In this document: piece after piece, positions 13,393 through 21,981 of the stretch
How positions within the stretch are numbered: the first letter of the stretch is position 1
Layout: each line of letters begins with the position of its first letter
Virus record (IMG/VR): IMGVR_UViG_3300046007_005395
Location: 1 to 24,998 of that record
Reading direction: 5' to 3' (one strand)
Length of the DNA: 24,998 nt
Origin: a virus
The notes under the pieces: model-generated
What the model was told of the DNA's origin: nothing
The model's input: the letters and a program-made list of their open reading frames with translations, nothing else
Database searches by the model: none
Translations under genes and position numbers: made by a program

Positions 13393-16316
13393 GCCAAGAG
13401 GTCATTGAGATCACAGAGAGGGAGATTGAGATCATTGAGGTGGTGGAGAAGGGGCCAGCAGGCCCAGTCGGCCCGCAAGCCAACATTAATTATACAGTAG
13501 TCTCTAGTCCTCAGACGCTCTCTAATTCCCAAAATATAGCAGCCGATACTTCGGGCGGTAGCTTTACGCTTACCTTGCCAGCAAACCCGAATGCAGGCGA
13601 CTCCATTGATATCTTCGACTACTCGGAGACCTTCGACACCAATCCTCTGACCATCGCCCGAAACGGACAAAGAATCGAAAGTCTGGAAGAAAATCTCATC
13701 TGCAATGTCGAGGGAGCCTACTTCACGATGATCTACACAGGATCTACCCGTGGATGGCAAATCCTTCCTCGCTATGGCACCTCTGGAGGTGGAGGAGAAT
13801 CTATCCTAACGAATCAAGGTGATACCCTCTATCGCGGGGCGCTAGTCAACGAACGCCTGCCTATCGGCACAGCGGGACAGATCCTCAAAGTAAACAGCAC
13901 TTCCACCGCACCAGAATGGGGGGCAGCGCCCGCGACTGGCGTAACCAGCGTCACGGGAACCGCCCCTATCGCTTCTTCTGGTGGGGCAACCCCCGCAATC
14001 AGCATCAGCGCGGCCACTACTTCGGCGGCTGGTAGCATGAGCAGTGCGGATAAAACGAAGCTGGACGGGATCGCAGCCAACGCCAACAACTACACCCACC
14101 CCAACCACAGCGGCGATGTAACTAGTAGCGGAGACGGCGCGACCACGATAGCCAATGATGCCGTCACCAACGCCAAGCTGGCAAACATGGCGACTGCTAC
14201 AATCAAAGGGCGGGCCACCGCCTCCACGGGCGATCCAGAAGACCTAAGTGCCAGTAGTGTAAGGACGCTCCTAAATACAGACCAAGTCAGTGACGCCCGA
14301 ACGCCGACTTCCCACACCCACGGCAACATTACAAATTCGGGAGCAGTCGGCACCACCGCCAACCTCCCGCTCAAAACAGGCACCAACGGCGTAGTCGAGG
14401 CGGGTTCTTTCGGCACGGCGGCAGGGAGCTTTTGCGAGGGGAACGATGCGCGGTTGAGCGATGCGAGGACACCGAGTTCAACACTGGCTCATGCGGCCAG
14501 CCATGCGGCGGGCGTCAAGGCCAGTTCCAGAGTCCTAGTCGCAGGGGTGTCCACGCCCGTTCTTGTTCGCGCAAACGCCGCTGGAACCGCAGGCAACAGC
14601 ATCACGCTTTCCTTCAACGGCGTCCGTGCCAATTTTACGGGGCAAGTGGCGGGCATGACCAACAATGTCACCATCCGTGCGCTCTATGGCGGGTCTGGCT
14701 ATAATGGCACCAGCTTATCCTTTGACGGATCAAATTCCATTCAAGATGCCATCAATGATAATGGTCAGACCGAACTTGTAAGCGGAAACGGAGGGCAAAT
14801 TCCCGATGACGGAGAGTCCATCACGCTTGCTGGCGGAAGCGGAGACACCATAAACGCACGTCTCTCTGCGTGGAACTCGGCCAATCCCTCCAATCAAGCT
14901 ACTTTGATTTGGGGCGATGGGTCGCAAATTCCCGATGACGGAGAGTCCATCACGCTTTCGGGCGGGGTTGCGGGCGGATCAGACCCAATTCCGTCTTTTT
15001 CTCAACTCGCTGTTAATGATGGCAATGGTGTTTCATTAGTTTCGCTAAACGGCGCATCAAGCGACATCATTGAATTTGAATCACAAGAGCTAACATTTCA
15101 ACATACTGGCGGCAATGGCACTCCCTACATTTCCGTTACGGACGAAAGCAACAATGAGGCGCTGCTTGGTCTTCGCGACGGCGAAATGTTTTTGCAAGGC
15201 AGCAACCCCAATGTCCGCATTGAGCAAAATGGTGGCAATCTTGCCAACATCCTTATGGCAAGCGCCAAACTTCAGTCGGGGGCGTTTTTTGCGACTATTA
15301 CGCCTGCTGACGAGGAACTTACCGATAACGTAACCCTCACGATCCCCGACCAGTCGGGAACTCTCGCAGTCGTTACAGACATCCCAGACTTCGCCGCCCC
15401 GCCCGCCATCGGTAACACCACGCCCGCCGCAGGAACCTTCACCACGCTCACCGCGAACAACGACACCGAAGTCACAGACTCAACCAAAGGACTTGTTTTG
15501 AAATCACCAAACAACACCCGCTGGCGGATCACCATTAATGACGATGGCACACTTTCCCGAGTTGCCTTGGCTATAATGACACTGCTTGCTTTTGCCGCAA
15601 GCGGTATGGCCCAAGTCCGCGACATGGTAACGGATACCAATGGCAACATCGTTACAGGGCGCACCAACGAACTGACCTTTACGAACAACCTTCGCTTCGC
15701 GCCTTTGACCAACGCCAACTCGCGCACCGCCTTGATCGGCACCAATGGCGCCCTGTCCGCAGGCAACCCGCCTAGCGGAGCCGCCGCCAATGGTGCGCTG
15801 CTCGCCGCAGACGGCGCAGGAAGCTCCTCGTTTGTAGCCAGCCGCACGGTCACCAAATTCACCACCAACGACCAAACCAAAACCAATTGGGGATTCAACG
15901 CTGTTACGCAATCAACCAACAACGACCCACAGATGGGATCGTGGGCGCTCGATGCTAACAGTTTTTATCGCATCGAATACGCCGTTGCATGGGTCGCCAC
16001 GACCAACTCTGGATTCGCCCACGGGTTGGGTTTCACAACCAATCTTTCAGAATTCAACCATCGCAGTGGCGTGGGCCAAGCCGCGAACGCTACGGTGACG
16101 GCGATTACTTCTGGCACAAATGCGACAGCAATCGGGCTGGCAAATGTTTCCGCCGCATCCTCTGGAAGCCGATTCGCCGTGGCAGGCTTTGTCTATGTGC
16201 TGACCAGCAGCAACGCAAACACCATGAACTACCGCTGGTATCCCATCAACAACTCCGCAGATGCCACAACGCTTATCCAATCGTCAATGCTCTCCGTCAC
16301 CAAAATGGCTCCCTAA
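13389..16316 (+). CDS. Long tail fibre, apparent fusion with a signal-peptide fibre
   Basis: The 975-residue open frame begins MSQEVIEITEREIEIIEVVE, with a short collagen-like GPAGPVGP and phage-fibre motifs (APEWGAAP, KTKLDGIAANANNYTHPNHS, EGNDARLSDARTP). A 43-residue unit with QIPDDGESITL occurs twice. Up to about residue 728 it looks complete, ending WRITINDDGTLSR. From ATG 15576 (residue 730) it reads MTLLAFAASGMAQ, a signal peptide followed by a TN-rich fibre like the 10799 gene. A TAA overlaps that ATG in the next frame, so a single indel would separate two genes of 729 and 246 residues. An AGGAG site precedes the main start. A fibre-binding role is inferred from its composition and context. 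Confidence 0.75.
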   Translation: MSQEVIEITEREIEIIEVVEKGPAGPVGPQANINYTVVSSPQTLSNSQNIAADTSGGSFTLTLPANPNAGDSIDIFDYSETFDTNPLTIARNGQRIESLEENLICNVEGAYFTMIYTGSTRGWQILPRYGTSGGGGESILTNQGDTLYRGALVNERLPIGTAGQILKVNSTSTAPEWGAAPATGVTSVTGTAPIASSGGATPAISISAATTSAAGSMSSADKTKLDGIAANANNYTHPNHSGDVTSSGDGATTIANDAVTNAKLANMATATIKGRATASTGDPEDLSASSVRTLLNTDQVSDARTPTSHTHGNITNSGAVGTTANLPLKTGTNGVVEAGSFGTAAGSFCEGNDARLSDARTPSSTLAHAASHAAGVKASSRVLVAGVSTPVLVRANAAGTAGNSITLSFNGVRANFTGQVAGMTNNVTIRALYGGSGYNGTSLSFDGSNSIQDAINDNGQTELVSGNGGQIPDDGESITLAGGSGDTINARLSAWNSANPSNQATLIWGDGSQIPDDGESITLSGGVAGGSDPIPSFSQLAVNDGNGVSLVSLNGASSDIIEFESQELTFQHTGGNGTPYISVTDESNNEALLGLRDGEMFLQGSNPNVRIEQNGGNLANILMASAKLQSGAFFATITPADEELTDNVTLTIPDQSGTLAVVTDIPDFAAPPAIGNTTPAAGTFTTLTANNDTEVTDSTKGLVLKSPNNTRWRITINDDGTLSRVALAIMTLLAFAASGMAQVRDMVTDTNGNIVTGRTNELTFTNNLRFAPLTNANSRTALIGTNGALSAGNPPSGAAANGALLAADGAGSSSFVASRTVTKFTTNDQTKTNWGFNAVTQSTNNDPQMGSWALDANSFYRIEYAVAWVATTNSGFAHGLGFTTNLSEFNHRSGVGQAANATVTAITSGTNATAIGLANVSAASSGSRFAVAGFVYVLTSSNANTMNYRWYPINNSADATTLIQSSMLSVTKMAP
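14795..14828 (+). repeat. 34-bp exact direct repeat, first copy
   Basis: This 34-bp sequence recurs exactly at 14924-14957, 129 bp (43 codons) downstream in frame. It encodes QIPDDGESITL in both places. It reflects an internal duplication of a fibre unit and could recombine to change fibre length. Confidence 0.9.
14924..14957 (+). repeat. 34-bp exact direct repeat, second copy
   Basis: Exact copy of 14795-14828. The residues after it differ (SGGVAGG rather than AGGSGD), so exact identity ends with the repeat. Confidence 0.9.
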
Positions 16317-16320
16317 ACTT

Positions 16321-16722
16321 ATGAAACATTTCCTTATCCTCATCCTCGCCGCCAGCGCCCACGCGCAACTCCTGCCTGTCACCCCCGCCGAACGCGCCAT
16401 CGCCGACATCGACCGCGCCGCCGCCACCAGCCGCTACTACGGCGAACTCTACGCGCAAAGCCTCTCCACCCTGCACGCCAAAATCTTCGGCCTTGATGAT
16501 GTGACACTCAAAGCCGTGCTGGGGAAGCTGGGCCAGCAACAGTCCGAAGAACTGCTCGCCCTTTACACGGCGAGTGCGGAAGGCATCAACCAGATCCTCG
16601 CCGCTGGCGGCAGCGGCGTCCGCGCACCCGTCGAGCGCACCCGCGAATGGGTGTGGAGCGGCGAGACTGTTACGATTACGCCTTTGCCCGAACCGATTGT
16701 GGAGGAGGATGCCAGTGAGTAA
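16321..16722 (+). CDS. Small exported helical protein with signal peptide
   Basis: The 133-residue product begins MKHFLILILAASAHAQLLPV, a short signal peptide with cleavage after AHA at about residue 15. The mature part is mostly helical (PAERAIADIDRAAATSRYYG, then LGKLGQQQSEELLALY) and ends in an acidic, proline-containing tail. I chose ATG 16321, four bases after the fibre stop, over the upstream in-frame extension. There is no Shine-Dalgarno sequence (AAACTTATGAAAC). GC content is high here, unlike the spike gene that follows. It resembles the 751-1032 product only in plan: signal peptide, then helix. Function unknown; a periplasmic factor or fibre accessory are both possible. Confidence 0.7.
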   Translation: MKHFLILILAASAHAQLLPVTPAERAIADIDRAAATSRYYGELYAQSLSTLHAKIFGLDDVTLKAVLGKLGQQQSEELLALYTASAEGINQILAAGGSGVRAPVERTREWVWSGETVTITPLPEPIVEEDASE

Positions 16723-16834
16723 TACCGTCACACCCGCACCAGCGGAGGCTTTCGGCCAGCCGCAGGCGACCTTTGCGGAGGCGAGTGGGGAGGCTGTGGC
16801 GGGTTTGCAATCAGGTCAAAATCCTGAAACATAA
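16715..16834 (+). CDS. Very small protein, 39 aa, GTG start
   Basis: A GTG at 16715 lies six bases after a strong GGAGGAGG (16701-16708) and overlaps the upstream stop, like the ATGAGTAA overlap at 1025. The ATG at 16709 directly abuts that site and is too close to it. The product is rich in Ala, Glu, Pro and Gln (SNTVTPAPAEAFGQPQATFA) and ends QSGQNPET. No function is visible. Its stop falls inside the first of two short repeats. Confidence 0.45.
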   Translation: MSNTVTPAPAEAFGQPQATFAEASGEAVAGLQSGQNPET

Positions 16835-16862
16835 TAGTAGCCCCAAATCCCGAAACATAATA
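16818..16862 (+). repeat. Paired 18-bp repeats upstream of the spike gene
   Basis: AAATCCTGAAACATAATA (16818-16835) and AAATCCCGAAACATAATA (16845-16862) differ at one base and start 27 bp apart, just before the spike start at 16876. A related AAATCCCGAAA occurs at 23452-23462 ahead of the capsid gene. They could be protein-binding or late-transcription sites. Confidence 0.4.
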
Positions 16863-16875
16863 CAATACATATTTC

Positions 16876-19260
16876 ATGGCCTCCCTCTCTGCATATTACC
16901 CATTACCAGTAGTAGCTGGCACCACCGCAGGCACCTATGCGGAAGGGAATGCGTCTAGGATTATCGACGTAACCCATGCTGGGTTAATGTCTCTTATGGG
17001 CAGCCAGAGTCTCAAGGCGGGATTTCACTATCGCATCACAGACTTTGTCACGGAATACATGTCCAACGACAGCGAGTGGATCTCCCCGTCAAACACGGCA
17101 AACGTTAGCAACAACAATGGCACGGCATTCACGGTAGCTTCCATTGCGGCCACGCCCGAACCTCTTGTTGTGTATGCTTATAGCTCCAGCAATGTTTCCA
17201 AGAATGCATATTCCAATCTTTTTCCACAAGACATCATCCACTACGATCCATCGCTGACTTATCTTGATGGAACGAGGGAGGCAAAGGGGTTTATCACTTA
17301 TAGGAAAGACAATCTTCGTGACATTTCTGCAACCTATGATTGGAGAAACGTAAGGTTTAAAATTTGGAACATTGATCCAACCGCTGGAGCCAACCCCATC
17401 CCTCTTTGGCAAAACGGGACAACCTACACTGTTGGACAATACTTAAGAAATGCAACAGGTCAAGTTTTTCAATGTATTGAAACGACAACTACCGAGCCAA
17501 TTGATATCAGTGACCTTATTAGTAATGGAACGTCAGATTGGCTTCCATTTTGCCATCTTGATCACACCTATACATTTGGTACTGATTTAGCATTTACTGG
17601 ACCCTCAGTTGGTAGTGTTCCGTCTGGCGGTTTAGGTGGTCGTAATGAGGCTAAATATGTTTCAACATTCTGTAGGGATTTTTCAAATCCGTCCTTAGAT
17701 ACAAGTTCAAACATTAGAGATATTAAAATTGAGTGTTCTCGACCAACGGTTAACTCTGTAACAAGATATAGTGACGTCATCAGGCCGCACGTTTTAATGC
17801 GCGGCGCGGCAAGCTCTTCATTGTTAAGGCTTTCTTTTAAAGAATCCACCGCTATTTTGCTTCAAGCTGGAGGACTTTCTTCGGCAGCCACAGTGGCAAA
17901 TGTTTTTGTTGAAAACTGTGCATCTGTTAATTTAGCAATAAGATTACTTGGTGCAGGAAGTTCAAACATTTCCATTAAACATAGCAGTAATTTTAATTTA
18001 TTTATTTCAAAAACAATAGCAGGATCAAGGCTTTCTTGTTCGTACACTGGAAGTAATGAAACGCAAAGAGTGTCAAATTCTTCTTTTTACACGCAATTAA
18101 CAAATTGTTTTTTCAATAACTGTTCAAAAATCACAACAACGTTGATTAATTTGAGTGCTAAATATGATGGTTGTGTCAATTGTGTAATATCTCACTCTGG
18201 CAATTACAGCAATATTGGATTTAACATAAACCCGCTTGCAACAGACAGAAATAAAGTGTTTGGTTTTGTGCCATTAAATTCTGATAGTGTTTTTCATTAT
18301 AACATAGACAATCTTCCAGTATGTGAATTTACAAACAGAGACAATGCAAAAACAATTGTTCCACACATTGATGATGAAAAATTAATATTTAAAGTTTCAA
18401 ATAGTGGAATACTAAACAAAATATCCGAGATAAGTAATGTTAACGATTCTCTTCCATTGTTTTCCACAAGAGATGACGTTACGCCATCATACACAAGAAA
18501 CGCATCAAATTGGTTGGGGGAATCAGCGGAATTGCTTACTGGTTATAGCCCTTGGAACAGTGCTTATGGAGATGACTTTGGATGCATCGCCATAACGCCA
18601 AGGCACATTTGGTTTGCCAAGCACATTACAACATCGTTAACTGGTGCAACAATTCGCTTCATCACAAATTCAAATACAGTTGTCGAAAGAACAATTTCAA
18701 GAACAATAAATTCTCAAGTTAATTTTGATGTTGGCATAGCATTACTTAACAGTGATTTGCCAGAAAGTATTAATATTGTTAAAATTCTCCCAGCAAGTGC
18801 GTCAAAAAAATTTACAAGCGCTGTGTTTTCTTCTGGTTCTTTTTGGATTAATAAAGATAAAGAAGCACTTATTACTACCATAAGCGCATTTTCTAATAAT
18901 TCTGCGTCTACTCAGATTCCATTTTCATCTTCAGACCCCAACTACGGACCAATTTATGTTTCGGGGCTTGATGGAAATCAAAGAGCTTTTTATAAAAATG
19001 TAGTAGTTGGAGATTCTGGATCTCCGTTATTTTTGCTAATAAATAATGAACCAGTTCTTGTTGGACTGGCGTTCTCCGCGCCAAATCCAGCTAATGATGA
19101 AGGCGGCGAACTGCAAGCTATTTGGGGCGGAGACATTATTGCTGGTGGTTCAAACATTCCGATTAACACATTGATAGCGAATATTGACACCGCACAAGGC
19201 ATTTCTACTGGATACACAGCAACATATTTTAATGATTCCAATTTTGAAAATGTTTCTTAA
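16876..19260 (+). CDS. Tail spike or fibre with C-terminal trypsin-like protease domain
   Basis: The 794-residue protein has no signal peptide. Its N-terminus carries the fibre motif AGTTAGTYAEGNASRI and then KAGFHYRITDF, as in other phage tail proteins. Residues about 270-480 are Asn/Ser/Ile-rich with short strand-turn repeats, suggesting a beta-helix. Residues about 545-780 show a chymotrypsin-fold serine protease: ITPRHIWFAKH with catalytic His583, NFDVGIALL with Asp618, and VVGDSGSPLF with Ser714; the order and spacing fit the S1 family. Inference: a spike that cuts a surface protein, or itself during maturation. The second half is clearly AT-rich compared with its neighbours, suggesting recent acquisition. 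No Shine-Dalgarno sequence precedes the ATG. Confidence 0.75.
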   Translation: MASLSAYYPLPVVAGTTAGTYAEGNASRIIDVTHAGLMSLMGSQSLKAGFHYRITDFVTEYMSNDSEWISPSNTANVSNNNGTAFTVASIAATPEPLVVYAYSSSNVSKNAYSNLFPQDIIHYDPSLTYLDGTREAKGFITYRKDNLRDISATYDWRNVRFKIWNIDPTAGANPIPLWQNGTTYTVGQYLRNATGQVFQCIETTTTEPIDISDLISNGTSDWLPFCHLDHTYTFGTDLAFTGPSVGSVPSGGLGGRNEAKYVSTFCRDFSNPSLDTSSNIRDIKIECSRPTVNSVTRYSDVIRPHVLMRGAASSSLLRLSFKESTAILLQAGGLSSAATVANVFVENCASVNLAIRLLGAGSSNISIKHSSNFNLFISKTIAGSRLSCSYTGSNETQRVSNSSFYTQLTNCFFNNCSKITTTLINLSAKYDGCVNCVISHSGNYSNIGFNINPLATDRNKVFGFVPLNSDSVFHYNIDNLPVCEFTNRDNAKTIVPHIDDEKLIFKVSNSGILNKISEISNVNDSLPLFSTRDDVTPSYTRNASNWLGESAELLTGYSPWNSAYGDDFGCIAITPRHIWFAKHITTSLTGATIRFITNSNTVVERTISRTINSQVNFDVGIALLNSDLPESINIVKILPASASKKFTSAVFSSGSFWINKDKEALITTISAFSNNSASTQIPFSSSDPNYGPIYVSGLDGNQRAFYKNVVVGDSGSPLFLLINNEPVLVGLAFSAPNPANDEGGELQAIWGGDIIAGGSNIPINTLIANIDTAQGISTGYTATYFNDSNFENVS

Positions 19261-19304
19261 TCTGTTTGATTTCAACCCTTAACTAACCTACACTTTCTAC
19301 TTTA

Positions 19305-21578
19305 ATGGCAACAGGCAACGCAGAACTGGAAAACCTACCAGAGAGTGGTGGTCCCCCGAAAAAACGCATAAAGTCATCGGATAGCCTTGTGGCCATCGCT
19401 AACAAGTATATCGAACAAGATGAGGATGCGGCGTACCTTCGGGCGCGAGCGCAAGCCTTGGTCAACGGCGAAGCCCCCTACGATGCCGAAGAGCTAAAGA
19501 GCAAGGGTCTAACCCATGTGGTTAACGCCAACTTCGGGGAGGCTAACGCCATCATGGAAGCCGCCTTGGCCCCCTATATCGAACTCCAGAACGGGGTGCC
19601 GCGCATTGCCAACGTCATCATGGACTCCTACGAAGGAGACTCCAACGAGGACTCTGAGATCATCTCTGAAGAATTCGACTGGATGCTCAAAGAGTGGAGC
19701 GACCACGCCTATAACATGCAACTCCTCTCTAGGGAGTTTGTGGGTGACGGGGTTGGGGTGGCCATGTGGCCCGATGAACGCTCCATCTTCTGGGAGCCCT
19801 GTGGGCTAAAAGACTTCAAGGTGGCCCGCGACACCAAGGTTTCAGATGAGTCTATCGAAGTAGCTATTGTCCAACGCTCCATGAGTGTGAGCGAGCTTTA
19901 CAACTACATCCGCAATCCTAAAGCGGCCAAAGCCCTTGGTTGGAATCTTAATGCGGTTAAGCAGGCGATTTGGAAGGCTTCAACCAAGCGAGATCAGTGG
20001 AAAAACTATACCGCTCACTGGGAAGACTTTGAGCGCGAAATCAAGGAGAACGATCTTTACGCTGGGGAGTCGGCCTACCACAGAGCCCAGTTGGTCTATG
20101 GTTATAACAAGGAGTTTGATGGTAAGTTCACCCAGCTAATTGGGAGTCGGGATTCTTCGGACTTCCTCTACGAACGCTACAGCCGCTATGGAAACGTAAA
20201 TCAGTGCTTTGTTATCTTCACCTACGGAGTTGGTCAGGGGACATTCCATACCATTCGCGGACTCAAGCAGAAGATCTACAACCAGATCCAGATTTCTAAC
20301 CGCGTGTTGTGCCAAGCTGCCCAAGCCGCCATCACCTCTGGTCTCATCCAGTTGCAGGGTGACGCCGAAGCCATCCAAGACTTTCAATACATTGAGGTCG
20401 GGCCTTATACGTTCATCCCTAGTGGGCTGACCCCGATCCAACTTCAACCTCCCGCAGTAGCAACTCAGGGGCTTCCTGTTTACAACCTGATGAGTCAGGT
20501 GTTGCAGAATAATACAGGTAGTTACCGCTCGCGCCAGACCACGCCCGAAGGACAGGCAAGATCGGCTACCGAAGTTGTCCAGCAGGCCCGTCAAGAATCC
20601 ACGCTCAACGCCGCAGCACTGGAACTCTTTTATACTCCATATAACAAACTTCTGACCGAGCAGTATCGTAGGGCGGTAAGCCCGCTATTAACGGCAAACG
20701 ATAAGGGTGGACGCCTAGCCTTAGAATTCCGCAAACGTTGTCTACGCAGGGGAGTAAGTGTGGAGCGGATGCGCCAGTTCTTGAAGGTTACAGCCTTCCG
20801 AGCCATGGGAGATGGGAGCCCCGTAATGACCGAGATGGCCTCCAAGCAGTTGATGGAGCTTTATTCCCTGATGGATGAAAAGGGCAAAGAAAACACCCTT
20901 CGTTCCGTCATCGCTGGTATCTCTGGAGTGGGTTGGCAGAAGGTCAACCTCTTCGTTTCGGAGAAGGGCCCGCGCCGTACGATTGACTTTGATATCGCTA
21001 ATTTGGAAAACGGCAACCTCCGCAACGGAATCCAACAGATGGTGCATGATAGTCAAAACCACGCTGTGCATATCGAAGCCCACATTCCGCTCATGGCTGA
21101 GATTATTGAGATGCATCGTCAGCAACAAATTCCAGACGAGCAAGCCATGGCTATCCTTCGCCCTACCGCCGACCACACCACCGAACATCTGGTTCTTTTC
21201 TCAACCAACAGCTTCCGCAAACAAGAAGTCAACGAACTCAAGCGCCAGCTTCAAAACGTCACAGCTTATGTGGACGAGTTGGAACAACAGGTCATCAATC
21301 GTGCCATGGCCGAACAAAGCCAAATGCAGGAACAAGCTATGTCCCCGCAGGAGGGTGGACAGCAGCAGATTGATCCCAAGATGGAAATGGAATTCCAAAA
21401 GGCGCAACTTAAACTGGCCGAAATGCAAGAGAAGCGGATGATGAATCAAGAGACCCACGCGCAGAAGATGGAAACCATCCGTCAGCAAATGGCTCTCAAT
21501 GATCTCAAGACGCGGAGTTCTATATTGGAGAAAACGGCTAGGCCCGCAGGCCGACCCCCGATGGCGACCGAAGCATAA
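19305..21578 (+). CDS. Portal protein (head-tail connector)
   Basis: The 757-residue protein fits a portal in length, composition and position before the scaffold and capsid genes. It has an N-terminal helical region with IANKYIEQDEDAAYLRARAQ, a central alpha/beta region with WPDERSIFWEPCGLKDFKVA, then a helix-rich core (SATEVVQQARQESTLNAAAL) typical of the portal stem and wing. The last 130 residues are a Gln/Met/Glu-rich coiled coil (QKAQLKLAEMQEKRMM). In the family, twelve copies form the ring through which DNA is packaged. The large size suits podovirus-like connectors. No single diagnostic motif exists, so the call rests on overall pattern and context. Confidence 0.8.
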   Translation: MATGNAELENLPESGGPPKKRIKSSDSLVAIANKYIEQDEDAAYLRARAQALVNGEAPYDAEELKSKGLTHVVNANFGEANAIMEAALAPYIELQNGVPRIANVIMDSYEGDSNEDSEIISEEFDWMLKEWSDHAYNMQLLSREFVGDGVGVAMWPDERSIFWEPCGLKDFKVARDTKVSDESIEVAIVQRSMSVSELYNYIRNPKAAKALGWNLNAVKQAIWKASTKRDQWKNYTAHWEDFEREIKENDLYAGESAYHRAQLVYGYNKEFDGKFTQLIGSRDSSDFLYERYSRYGNVNQCFVIFTYGVGQGTFHTIRGLKQKIYNQIQISNRVLCQAAQAAITSGLIQLQGDAEAIQDFQYIEVGPYTFIPSGLTPIQLQPPAVATQGLPVYNLMSQVLQNNTGSYRSRQTTPEGQARSATEVVQQARQESTLNAAALELFYTPYNKLLTEQYRRAVSPLLTANDKGGRLALEFRKRCLRRGVSVERMRQFLKVTAFRAMGDGSPVMTEMASKQLMELYSLMDEKGKENTLRSVIAGISGVGWQKVNLFVSEKGPRRTIDFDIANLENGNLRNGIQQMVHDSQNHAVHIEAHIPLMAEIIEMHRQQQIPDEQAMAILRPTADHTTEHLVLFSTNSFRKQEVNELKRQLQNVTAYVDELEQQVINRAMAEQSQMQEQAMSPQEGGQQQIDPKMEMEFQKAQLKLAEMQEKRMMNQETHAQKMETIRQQMALNDLKTRSSILEKTARPAGRPPMATEA

Positions 21579-21628
21579 TTTTCTTCTAGACAAACCATAG
21601 ATCCGCGTATAGCGGTAGTATATATCTA

Positions 21629-21931
21629 ATGACTGAATGGACCGATCAGGACGCCCGTGAATGGAGTAAAACGTGGGCGATGCCCCATATGCAGAAAGGC
21701 TTGCGACACATTGCAAGGCGCGTTAGGCCGAAACGTTCAACAGGCCCCGTGGCCCAAGGCTTTGATCTGTCGCCCGTGTTTATCAAGAGTGCGGGTTTTT
21801 ATGAGGGCTCTCAAGAGGTCATTGATCTCATTTCTATTTTGGCCGATGGTAAGGTAGAGACCAAACCCAGATTCGACTTGCCAGAACCCTTCTCCCATAT
21901 AGATTTAGAAGACAAAACACAAACAGCTTAA
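21629..21931 (+). CDS. Small zinc-ribbon protein, apparently double-frameshifted
   Basis: The single open frame from ATG 21629 gives 100 residues starting MTEWTDQDAREWSK and ending FDLPEPFSHIDLEDKTQTA. Its middle looks unnatural. In another frame the middle (21672-21797) encodes RGRCPICRKACDTLQ and later ALICRPCLSRVRVF, a clear two-knuckle zinc ribbon. Removing one A from the run at 21668-21671 and adding one T at 21796-21800 joins all three parts into one protein with no stop, also about 100 residues (EWSKRGRCPIC ... RVFYEGSQEVIDL). The cause may be assembly or sequencing errors in homopolymers, compensating mutations, or recoding. It lies between portal and scaffold. Confidence 0.6.
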   Translation: MTEWTDQDAREWSKTWAMPHMQKGLRHIARRVRPKRSTGPVAQGFDLSPVFIKSAGFYEGSQEVIDLISILADGKVETKPRFDLPEPFSHIDLEDKTQTA

Positions 21932-21981
21932 TTATTAAGCGCATCTATACAAACAAGTAACTATTAACGATACATACACTT

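Noticed and set aside
20136-21188. Minus-strand frames of about 150 codons opposite the portal gene
   Set aside because: They have no start signals, no domains, and follow from codon bias of the portal gene.
21603-21615. CCGC/GCGG hairpin before the zinc-ribbon gene as a terminator
   Set aside because: The stem has only 4 bp and no U-tract follows; this is below what I would report as a feature.
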